64,000 nucleotides of DNA from Allofournierella massiliensis (GTDB taxonomy: Bacteria > Bacillota > Clostridia > Oscillospirales > Ruminococcaceae), in the NCBI RefSeq assembly GCF_004345265.1, contig NZ_SLUM01000011.1:50355-114354 (forward strand), read 5' to 3'. The first letter of the stretch is position 1. Every line of letters begins with the position of its first letter. Under the pieces are notes generated by a model. It was not told the DNA's origin. It made no database searches and saw nothing but the letters and a program-made list of their open reading frames with translations. Of the stretch, positions 52,901 to 59,619 are shown in pieces. The translations under genes and the position numbers were made by a program.

Positions 52901-53543
52901 AGCGTTCGGATATACGAGTTTTGTCGAAGGGGTTGCGGATAATATTCGAGCGGCGAAAGAGTTTTATGATAATGCTCTTTCGGATTTGCGAGACATTTTG
53001 ATACTTAGAGTAAAAAAGCTGTTTGCTGGTGAACATAAGAACAGAGCGGTAAACCAGATGTCGCTTTCATCGGTTATCAAAGATTGGTGCGAATCGCTGG
53101 ATCAAAATGTTTTTGAGCAATTGTTTGTGGATGGAACAGACAGATGTCTGGGACTCCTAAAAACGGCGTCTAATGATGAGAGGGCTTTTATTGCAAGACT
53201 CGCTAAAATAACAACCGATCTCCGTATGGAGGATTGGAATGATTATACCCTCGAAAAGTGCCTTATAAATCTTGAACGTTACAAAGAAACTGCTGAAGGA
53301 TTTCGCAAAGAGCCAGATGCGGTTGATTCTAGTCAAAAGTTAATTCAGGCAGATTCCTACCAAATTTCTTTTGTGTTAGATAACGGTGAATTTGAGATTA
53401 AACGATTTGATCGAGTTATGACAAGCAATAGAGGTAAGCTGCTTTATAACAAAATTGTTTCTGACATCGAATCATTTGGCCAGGCGATAACTGAGTCCGA
53501 GAAGCGACAAATACTTATGGATGTACTTAAGAAGCTCTGTTAG
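49920..53543 (+). CDS. sspC: Large P-loop ATPase, SspC-like
   Basis: 1207 residues. Walker A GAYGKGKS is at 60-67, and a Walker B-like GIFVVYDEFSKYLEA at about 237-251. The protein starts ISVASGFQYSVNIGYDLNNE and has a conserved-looking HPVSMFILPRLSERVAQNERTLFTFLS segment of the type seen in BREX/Pgl-like AAA proteins. A possible zinc knuckle is CYICCG ... ICDKCY at about 708-740. Position between the sspB-like and sspA-like genes identifies it as the SspC equivalent; sequence alone would only say defence-associated ATPase. No BREX methyltransferase or PglZ is present. ATG 49920 follows AGGAGTAAGAC. Confidence 0.72.
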   Translation: MSKMISVASGFQYSVNIGYDLNNETKIKNFIPTTSAMNLLEDVLLSTQVSSTERARVLIGAYGKGKSHIMLTILSILMKKDFSLFERTLSKLAGTKLQKLIENYYDSDNKILPVVITGSNTSLNQAFLLALQRTLASNGYLDIMPETNYKAAVFMIDRWKNEFPETYNKFCERISKPINTFTEELCAFNVNAYEEFEAIYPDLTAGSIFNPFLGFDVVELYENVAKGLRKKGYTGIFVVYDEFSKYLEANIATASVSDTKMLQDFAEKCNRSGATQMHIMLISHKEIANYIDVLPKQKVDGWRGVSERFLHIRLSNNFTQTYEIIASVIQKNALMWKEFTEKNRQRFVALQERYCVHPIFGGMSEAEIKKNIEDCYPLHPVSMFILPRLSERVAQNERTLFTFLSANGVSTLPAYLESYDDLEFLLITPDQIYDYFEPLLKKEIYSGSLHEIYVLTEVILSQLENRSLESKIVKTISLIYVLEQFEKLRPTKEELYGVFSVSYSHEQIESAIESLIKNDYVVYLKRSNNYLQLKQSSGIDIQQKISNFVEAKRRTISIEDALNDVNLESYLYPSRYNDAHEMVRYFDFTFITEDAIFKPQRLKEIIDKTTADGVVFGVLRHNMESFSSVKKVLMEISANMERAVFVLPKTYKDIEPAVREFNAVTELREEAIDDKVLFNEYEVIYEDLRDLIGDFISSYTHPELYEACYICCGSEQIINRKAALTGLLSAICDKCYARTPVVNNEALNRNEATSMARNSRNKIVAALLRTELEPNLGLIGTGQDVSIMRSTLVRTGVLENVSSNITVNLNPQGNPNMAYMLDEIKNFISSTRINGSQPFNLLYERLCTAQSGIGLRRELVPIYLAAVLHEFKQQVVIENRFGQVPINADVLLQINVHPENFNIKYLNWTSEKGDYILRLESIFLDKIVTSEKSSNLYDYIISAMKRWYVSLPKYVKEMKSAPNGKEIDRGYVGFIQLLRQNPSGYEFLFEQIPQAFGYTSFVEGVADNIRAAKEFYDNALSDLRDILILRVKKLFAGEHKNRAVNQMSLSSVIKDWCESLDQNVFEQLFVDGTDRCLGLLKTASNDERAFIARLAKITTDLRMEDWNDYTLEKCLINLERYKETAEGFRKEPDAVDSSQKLIQADSYQISFVLDNGEFEIKRFDRVMTSNRGKLLYNKIVSDIESFGQAITESEKRQILMDVLKKLC

Positions 53544-53553
53544 GAGGGATGAT

Positions 53554-54699
53554 ATGGCATACTTTGATAATGCGTCAACAACTTTCCCAAAGCCAGAAAT
53601 TGTTTATTCTGAAATGGATCGTTTTTACCGTTCTAATGGTGCGAGTATTGGAAGAGGTGGTTATAAAAAAGCTGTCTCAGCTTATCAAATGATTGCAGAT
53701 ACTCGCAAAAGAATTCAAAGATTGCTAAAGTGCCCTGCAAAACAGGTGGTTTTTACTCCTACTGCAACTATTGCACTGAACATAATTTTGCAAGGCTTGA
53801 TGACTAATGAGAAGCAGACGGTTTATATTACTCCGCTTGAGCATAATGCAGTTACTAGAACATTGCATTTTCTTATGCAGGCTGGAAAAATAAATATCAA
53901 GAAGCTTGAACTGGATAGTAATCTTCGCTACGATATGCCTGCAATCGAAAATCAATTTAAAAAGTGTCATCCTGACATTTTAATTATGAGTCATGCTAGT
54001 AATGTGTGTGGCCTTATTGCACCTGTTGAGGAGTTATCGATTATGGGTAAACGTTACGGGGCTACTGTGATTATAGATATGGCTCAAACTGCTGGTTTAG
54101 TTTCTTGCAATACGGGTCTGGAAACAATTGATTTTGCAGTATTTGCTGGACATAAAACGATGTACGGACCAACAGGGGTTTCAGGATTTGTAATGAACCC
54201 AAGTGTACAGCTCAAACCAGTCATTTTCGGGGGAACTGGTTTTGAATCTGCGAATCAAGACATGCCTACAGCTATTCCGGAACGTTTTGAAATGGGAACA
54301 CTGAATTCGGTTGGAATCGCTGGACTAAATGCAGCGCTTCGTTGGATAGATGAAATTGGAATAGAAAAGATTCGTGAAGTTGAAAAAAAGAATCGAAAAA
54401 AATTAATTGAGATATTATCGAGATATGAGTTCATTCATATTGTTGGAGAGAAACAAGGGAATGAGTATGTTGGGGTGGTATCTGTATTAATTGACGATAT
54501 CAGTAGTGACAGTTGTGCTAGTGTTTTTGATCGTCTAGGTATTTCCGTAAGAACAGGTTTACAGTGTGCGCCATTGGCGCATATGTTTTTAGGTACCTAT
54601 CCAGCAGGAACGGTTAGATTTAGTGTAGGTTACTTTACATCTCATAAAGATTATGTCGAGCTCGAACAAGCTCTTGACTATATTGCGGAAAATATTTGA
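53554..54699 (+). CDS. sspA: Cysteine desulfurase, SspA/DndA-like
   Basis: 381-residue class V aminotransferase-fold PLP enzyme. It starts MAYFDNASTTFPKPEIVYSEM, has the GHK lysine K201 (VFAGHKTMYGPTG) for PLP, TPLEHNAVTRTL, and the catalytic cysteine C338 in TGLQCAPLAHMFLGTYPAGTVRFS. It would mobilise sulfur from cysteine for the SspD-like protein. ATG 53554 follows TTAGGAGGGATGAT; the longer frame from 53521 lies inside the ATPase gene. Here the desulfurase is inside the writer operon (order D-B-C-A), whereas many systems borrow a housekeeping IscS. Confidence 0.88.
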   Translation: MAYFDNASTTFPKPEIVYSEMDRFYRSNGASIGRGGYKKAVSAYQMIADTRKRIQRLLKCPAKQVVFTPTATIALNIILQGLMTNEKQTVYITPLEHNAVTRTLHFLMQAGKINIKKLELDSNLRYDMPAIENQFKKCHPDILIMSHASNVCGLIAPVEELSIMGKRYGATVIIDMAQTAGLVSCNTGLETIDFAVFAGHKTMYGPTGVSGFVMNPSVQLKPVIFGGTGFESANQDMPTAIPERFEMGTLNSVGIAGLNAALRWIDEIGIEKIREVEKKNRKKLIEILSRYEFIHIVGEKQGNEYVGVVSVLIDDISSDSCASVFDRLGISVRTGLQCAPLAHMFLGTYPAGTVRFSVGYFTSHKDYVELEQALDYIAENI

Positions 54700-54713
54700 A
54701 AGGAGGAACTGTC

Positions 54714-56855
54714 GTGAGTTTACCAGATGTCGGCGTCAAAAACGAATACAGGTCACTTATTGATAATGTCGTAACAGATTTCTATATCCCGGTATTACAA
54801 GAATCTGTGCTTTATCAAAGAGCGGTAGGTTTTTTCTCCTCATCCGCACTTGTTGCGATATCAAAAGGTGTTGAAGGACTTATTGGAAATGGCGGAAAAA
54901 TTCAAGTAATTGCTTCGCCTAAGTTATCACAAGAAGATATTGATGAAATTAGTAAAGGATATGAAATTCGAAAAATATTAGAACGAGCATTACTTCGCGG
55001 CATTGAGTCTCCTTTATCCTTGACAGAGTCAAAGAGATTGTCATATATTGCGGCACTGATCGCAGAGGGTATTTTAGACATAAAAATAGCTTTTGTTTCG
55101 TCAAAAAATGAAATTGCTATGTACCACGAAAAAATGGGCCTTATGAGTGATAGCGAGGGGAATACTCTTGCGTTTTCAGGTTCTATGAATGAAAGCGAGA
55201 ATGCATTCTCTTCCAACTATGAATCATTTGATGTTTTCTGTTCTTGGACAAATGATAGAGAACGTGTTTTTCAGAAGCAAATGGCTTTTCAGGCAATTTG
55301 GAATGATTATGAACCTGGAATCGAGACGATAGATTTTCCTAAAGCAGTAAGGGATCGAATATATGCGTTTAATGATACTCTACGTCTGCATTCAGCTGCT
55401 GCTAAACCAGAGGTTGAGGACCAGTTGATAGGGGAAATGTTTTTGCCAAAAGATTTTACAATCAGACCATATCAGGAGACTGCAATACAAAACTGGAGAG
55501 CGAACGGATATTGTGGGATTTACGATATGGCAACTGGTACCGGAAAAACACTTACGGCATTAGCGAGTATCGAACAATTGTTCCAAGATAATAATAAAAG
55601 ATTAGGTATAATTATTATCTGCCCGTATCAACATTTAGTTGAACAATGGGTTGAAGATATTGTTCGATTTGGAATTAAGCCAATTATTGGTTATTCTAGT
55701 TCTCCTCAAAAAAAATGGAAGAAAAATCTTGAACAGGCGGTGCGTTCGTTTAATCTGAATGTATCAAATTTCTTTTGTCTTATAACTACAAATGCGTCGT
55801 TTGCGACTAAAAGTGTTCAGGAACAAGTAAAACTCCTTTCTAATGATGTGGTTTTTGTTGTAGATGAAGCTCATAATATGGGGGCGACAAACTACAGAAG
55901 ATACTTACCAGAGAATATTAGATTTAGATTGGGGCTATCAGCAACGATTGATAGACATAATGATGAAGCGGGCACTGCGGCGTTGTCAGAATATTTTGGT
56001 GAAAAATGTATTAGTTACTCTTTGCGGGATGCTATTGATAACGGAATGCTTACCAGATATTACTACTATCCAGTATTAACATATCTAGATCAAGATGAAT
56101 TATCAGAATATCTTATGTTCACTGGTCAATTGGCAAAGGCAATACATAAAAAGAATGGTAAAATAATTTTGACAGAGTATGCCAAGCAGCTTCTGATTAA
56201 ACGATCTAAAATAATTGCGGGAGCGAAAGATAAGCTCTCTAAATTGGAAGAGCGAGTCATTCCATTTGTCAATGATAAACATATTCTTGTGTATTGTGGA
56301 GCTACGACTGTACGAGATGAAGACGATGATTTTGGTAAAAGACAAATAGATCTCGTGGCAGAATTATTGGGGAATACTCTTCAGATGAGGGTAGGGCGTT
56401 TCACATCACAAGAGTCAGCTCAAGAACGCGCACAAATTCGTGCAGCATTTTCAGAAGGAGAAACACTCCAAGCGCTAGTGGCAATTAAATGTCTTGATGA
56501 AGGAGTTAATATTCCTAGTATAAAGACTGCATTTATCCTTGCGAGCAGTACAAATCCAAAAGAATATATCCAAAGGAGAGGTAGAGTGTTACGAAAATTT
56601 CCGGGGAAAAACTATGCAGTGATTTATGATTTCGTAACTTTGCCGTTTCCGTATGAATCGGTCTCCTCTCAAAGCAATGCTGTTATTGAGTCAACAAAAG
56701 GACTTGTTAAAAGAGAGCTTATACGGATGATGGATTTTGCAGATATTGCAGAAAATCCGTCTGTTACCTTTGATTTATTGTATGAGCTTAAGCATGGCTT
56801 TAATATATCAGAAAAAGAACTATTGGGTGAGGAGGATAATGGAAATGTTATCTGA
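54714..56855 (+). CDS. PLD-nuclease/SF2 helicase fusion, candidate restriction effector
   Basis: 713 residues. The N-terminal phospholipase-D-like nuclease domain (about 1-200) has YQRAVGFFSSSALVAISKG, HEK at 138-140 and SGSMNES at 155-161. The SF2 helicase core starts IRPYQETAIQNW, Walker A MATGTGKT at 272-279, motif II DEAH at 384-387, motif III GLSATIDRH, and motifs V/VI CLDEGVNIPSI and QRRGRVLRK. Similar PLD-helicase proteins are annotated as restriction components linked to dnd/phosphorothioation clusters. GTG 54714 follows AAAGGAGGAACTGTC; an upstream in-frame TTG at 54696 overlaps the sspA stop. It overlaps the 56-aa gene by 17 bases. Confidence 0.8.
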   Translation: MSLPDVGVKNEYRSLIDNVVTDFYIPVLQESVLYQRAVGFFSSSALVAISKGVEGLIGNGGKIQVIASPKLSQEDIDEISKGYEIRKILERALLRGIESPLSLTESKRLSYIAALIAEGILDIKIAFVSSKNEIAMYHEKMGLMSDSEGNTLAFSGSMNESENAFSSNYESFDVFCSWTNDRERVFQKQMAFQAIWNDYEPGIETIDFPKAVRDRIYAFNDTLRLHSAAAKPEVEDQLIGEMFLPKDFTIRPYQETAIQNWRANGYCGIYDMATGTGKTLTALASIEQLFQDNNKRLGIIIICPYQHLVEQWVEDIVRFGIKPIIGYSSSPQKKWKKNLEQAVRSFNLNVSNFFCLITTNASFATKSVQEQVKLLSNDVVFVVDEAHNMGATNYRRYLPENIRFRLGLSATIDRHNDEAGTAALSEYFGEKCISYSLRDAIDNGMLTRYYYYPVLTYLDQDELSEYLMFTGQLAKAIHKKNGKIILTEYAKQLLIKRSKIIAGAKDKLSKLEERVIPFVNDKHILVYCGATTVRDEDDDFGKRQIDLVAELLGNTLQMRVGRFTSQESAQERAQIRAAFSEGETLQALVAIKCLDEGVNIPSIKTAFILASSTNPKEYIQRRGRVLRKFPGKNYAVIYDFVTLPFPYESVSSQSNAVIESTKGLVKRELIRMMDFADIAENPSVTFDLLYELKHGFNISEKELLGEEDNGNVI

Positions 56856-57009
56856 TGAAATTAAAAAAGTATCCATTAGTGATCAGAAATTATCGCAAAT
56901 GAAACGATTGATTATCTCGGCTGAACGTCAAAATCTTAAAACTGGTGAATATGCCACACAGGATATGGTTAAAGCGATTCGTAAAATTATAGAAAAGAAT
57001 GCTGATTAA
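56839..57009 (+). CDS. 56-aa protein within the defence operon
   Basis: The ATG at 56839 has GAGGAGGAT upstream inside the helicase gene end, and the product is mostly helical and charged: MEMLSDEIKKVSISDQKLSQ, then MKRLIISAERQNLKTGEYATQDM and a C-terminal helix VKAIRKIIEKNAD. It is not clearly DndE, although it is small and placed directly before the DndD-like gene. The good ribosome binding site and tight spacing (15 bases to the next gene) support a real gene. Confidence 0.62.
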   Translation: MEMLSDEIKKVSISDQKLSQMKRLIISAERQNLKTGEYATQDMVKAIRKIIEKNAD

Positions 57010-57024
57010 GGAAGTGTTATCAAC

Positions 57025-59037
57025 ATGTTGATCGAAAGCATTACGCTACATAATTTTCGGCAATTTAAAGGAAAGCAACGACTGGAGTTTTCCAATGACC
57101 CCCAGAAGAATGTTACTGTTTTGCTTGGCGATAATACCTTTGGAAAAACTACTATTCTGCAAGCTTTTAACTGGTGTTTGTATGGTGTTGCCGATTTCCC
57201 AAAAGATAGCAACCCAGATTTCTTATTAAATCTCGAAATTGCAAATGAGTTTGCAGGTGTTCAGCAAAAAAGTGAAGTGTATGTTGAATTGATGCTCATC
57301 CACAAAGATATGGAATATATTATTCTTCGAAAACAACCATATGTAGATCGTGGATATGGAAATTGGACGGCATTACAGCCTCAGATTAATGTTTCCTACA
57401 AAGAAAATGGAATTACGAAGCCGGTTCGAGAAGGAGAAGAGCAGCGGATTATTAACAGCATACTTCCACAATCTCTATCAGGATATTTTTTCTTTGACAC
57501 AGAACGCGTGTCTGATATTAGTTCTAGAAAGGATTTGTCAGATGCAGTTCGTGGCCTTCTAGGACTTGCGGCAGTCGGTAATGCAAGGAAGCATTTGGGG
57601 GCACGTACATTAAAGGCAACAGCGATTGGACAGTGGAGTGCATCGTTGGATTCATCTGGGGATGAACGTGCGAAGAGAGCCCAAGAAACTATTGCACATG
57701 AAACTGAACGAATGGAAGCTCTTGAAAATGAGATAAAAAGAGCCGAAAAGGAACTGGTTTCGCTGAACGCCCAAAAAGAACGAATTGCCGAGATTCTTCG
57801 AGATAATCAAAATACTGCTGAGCTGCAACGAAAGAAGCAAGCGATAGAAAGCAACCTTGAAAGTGAACGAATTGAGTTGGAAAAGTGCAATAAGCTGTTT
57901 TTAGGATACTTTAGTAATTCAGCAATTACATATTTTATGCTTCCGCTGATGGACCAAGCAGAGAATTGCCTTGTTAATGCGAATGTAGATGATCGCGGTA
58001 TTCGTGATATGACCGAATCGTCAATTCGTGATATTATTAAGCGGGGACGGTGCATTTGCGGTGCAAAAATTGAAGTAGGTGACGATGGACAAACCGGTAA
58101 TAGCGCTTACCTCCATATCCTTGAAGAACTTCGCTTTTTACCGCCTGCACATATTGGTACGGCGATACAGAATTTCAAACAGTTAGTTTCAACCGACCGA
58201 AGAAACATAGCTTTGTTTTATCCAATGATAGAGCAAAAATATAAAGATATCCAAAGACACCGTGATACGATTGCTTCTCTCGAAGATGAAATTACACATA
58301 TTGACAAAAGTATCTTTGGAAAAGAAAACATGGGAAGCTATGAAGCTGACATGAACCGTATAAAAGACAACATTAAGCGAATGACCGAAAAAAAGGCTAA
58401 ATGCGATAGAGATATTGGGGCTTGCCAAAGCGCTATCGAGTCGGCACAAAAGGTGTACGATAGTCTGGTTTCTACTTCTGAGAGGAACCAAAAGCTCATT
58501 ACTTATATTGCCTATGCAGAACAGATTTGTAACTGGATTGACGAAACCTATGCTGAAAAAGAACAAGAAATGCGAGTTCGTTTGCAAGAACGTGTTAATG
58601 ACATTTTTGGTAAAATGTATCACGGTCAACGTAAGGTTCAGATTGATAAGCAGTATCATGTAACACTATTTGCACAGCTGAATGGAAAAGAAATTATTAC
58701 AGGTGAATCAGAAGGCTTGAAGCGTGTTAAAAATTTTGCCTTTATTGCCGGGTTAGTAGATTTGGCAAAAGAAAAGGCTACCATGGGACGCAACACCTCC
58801 GATTCAATTACGTGGGATAATGAAGCGTATCCTCTGGTTATGGATGCTCCATTCTCAAACGCAGATGAAACACATATCAAGAATATTTCTGCGGTACTTC
58901 CTGAGGTAGCAAATCAGGTTATTATGTTTGTTATGGAGAAAGACTGGCAGTATGCTGAGCCAGTAATAGCTGGAAGAGTAGGGAAATATTGTAAACTCAA
59001 TAAACGATCGGAATCACATACACAGATTATAGAGTGA
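57025..59037 (+). CDS. DndD-like SMC/Rad50-type ATPase
   Basis: 670 residues. It starts MLIESITLHNFRQFKGKQRLEF, a typical SMC-type lobe, with Walker A GDNTFGKT at 35-42. Long coiled coils lie at about 205-285 and 400-500, around a single CxC (CICG, residues 343-346) at the hinge, reminiscent of a zinc hook. ABC signature-like LSGYFFFDTERVSDIS occurs at about 153. The Walker B is LVMDAPFS at 604-611. This matches DndD, the ATPase of double-strand phosphorothioation, or a related nuclease-partner ATPase. Finding it with an Ssp-type writer is unusual. ATG 57025 has GGAAGTGTTATCAAC upstream. Confidence 0.82.
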   Translation: MLIESITLHNFRQFKGKQRLEFSNDPQKNVTVLLGDNTFGKTTILQAFNWCLYGVADFPKDSNPDFLLNLEIANEFAGVQQKSEVYVELMLIHKDMEYIILRKQPYVDRGYGNWTALQPQINVSYKENGITKPVREGEEQRIINSILPQSLSGYFFFDTERVSDISSRKDLSDAVRGLLGLAAVGNARKHLGARTLKATAIGQWSASLDSSGDERAKRAQETIAHETERMEALENEIKRAEKELVSLNAQKERIAEILRDNQNTAELQRKKQAIESNLESERIELEKCNKLFLGYFSNSAITYFMLPLMDQAENCLVNANVDDRGIRDMTESSIRDIIKRGRCICGAKIEVGDDGQTGNSAYLHILEELRFLPPAHIGTAIQNFKQLVSTDRRNIALFYPMIEQKYKDIQRHRDTIASLEDEITHIDKSIFGKENMGSYEADMNRIKDNIKRMTEKKAKCDRDIGACQSAIESAQKVYDSLVSTSERNQKLITYIAYAEQICNWIDETYAEKEQEMRVRLQERVNDIFGKMYHGQRKVQIDKQYHVTLFAQLNGKEIITGESEGLKRVKNFAFIAGLVDLAKEKATMGRNTSDSITWDNEAYPLVMDAPFSNADETHIKNISAVLPEVANQVIMFVMEKDWQYAEPVIAGRVGKYCKLNKRSESHTQIIE

Positions 59038-59048
59038 GGTGATAAGTA

Positions 59049-59600
59049 ATGTTTGAAGGAGATTACACAATTTATGGCAAACATGCCACCTACATTAAAT
59101 ATCTCGTAAATGATGTTAAAGCGTTTCAACGATATATAGATGTTTATATGGCTGGTGCGGCTTTGGGAGCCTTGTATGAAAGGCAAGCAAAACAATCAGA
59201 TTCAACAGATAGAGCAAGAATTTATTCGGATGCATTTAATACTGAACACGTGAAGTGTAATGAGCTTTTTAAAACTATAATTTTAGCAGATACTAGCAAA
59301 TCATGGACGCCAGAAGACCGTGTAAATATCTGTTTTCGTTATAGAGACAAACTGGACGAGACGGCAGTACCTCCAGTTACTCAAACGGAAGTTGATACGA
59401 TGCAAGAAGCGTTTGCTCTCTTTAATGCATATGCATTGGGGGGCATAGAGATTTTGTATGATAGTTTTTCTAGTAGTGTAACTATAAGTGCTGATGAAAC
59501 TGTTGATTACGCATATAAAGCCATTTTTGACCAGAGATCTCTTATTGAGAGCCGAGATGGCAGTGAAAGTGATGATCAACTATTTCGTCCTGAGTATTAA
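59049..59600 (+). CDS. 183-aa protein of unknown function in the defence operon
   Basis: Soluble, mostly helical protein: GKHATYIKYLVNDVKAFQRYIDVYMAGAALGALYERQ, then ILADTSKSWTPEDRVNICFRYRDKLDE and AFALFNAYALGGIEILYDSF. No family recognised. It starts 11 bases after the DndD-like stop with GTGAGGTGATAAGT upstream, and the next gene begins 19 bases on. The DndD-like ATPase plus this protein may form a complex; that is inferred from adjacency only. Confidence 0.7.
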   Translation: MFEGDYTIYGKHATYIKYLVNDVKAFQRYIDVYMAGAALGALYERQAKQSDSTDRARIYSDAFNTEHVKCNELFKTIILADTSKSWTPEDRVNICFRYRDKLDETAVPPVTQTEVDTMQEAFALFNAYALGGIEILYDSFSSSVTISADETVDYAYKAIFDQRSLIESRDGSESDDQLFRPEY

Positions 59601-59619
59601 ATAATAGACGGTGATAAAA

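Noticed and set aside
49920..53543. BREX system based on the BrxC-like ATPase
   Set aside because: No PglX methyltransferase, PglZ phosphatase, BrxA, BrxB or BrxL is present, while DUF4007, SspD-like and cysteine desulfurase genes are adjacent.
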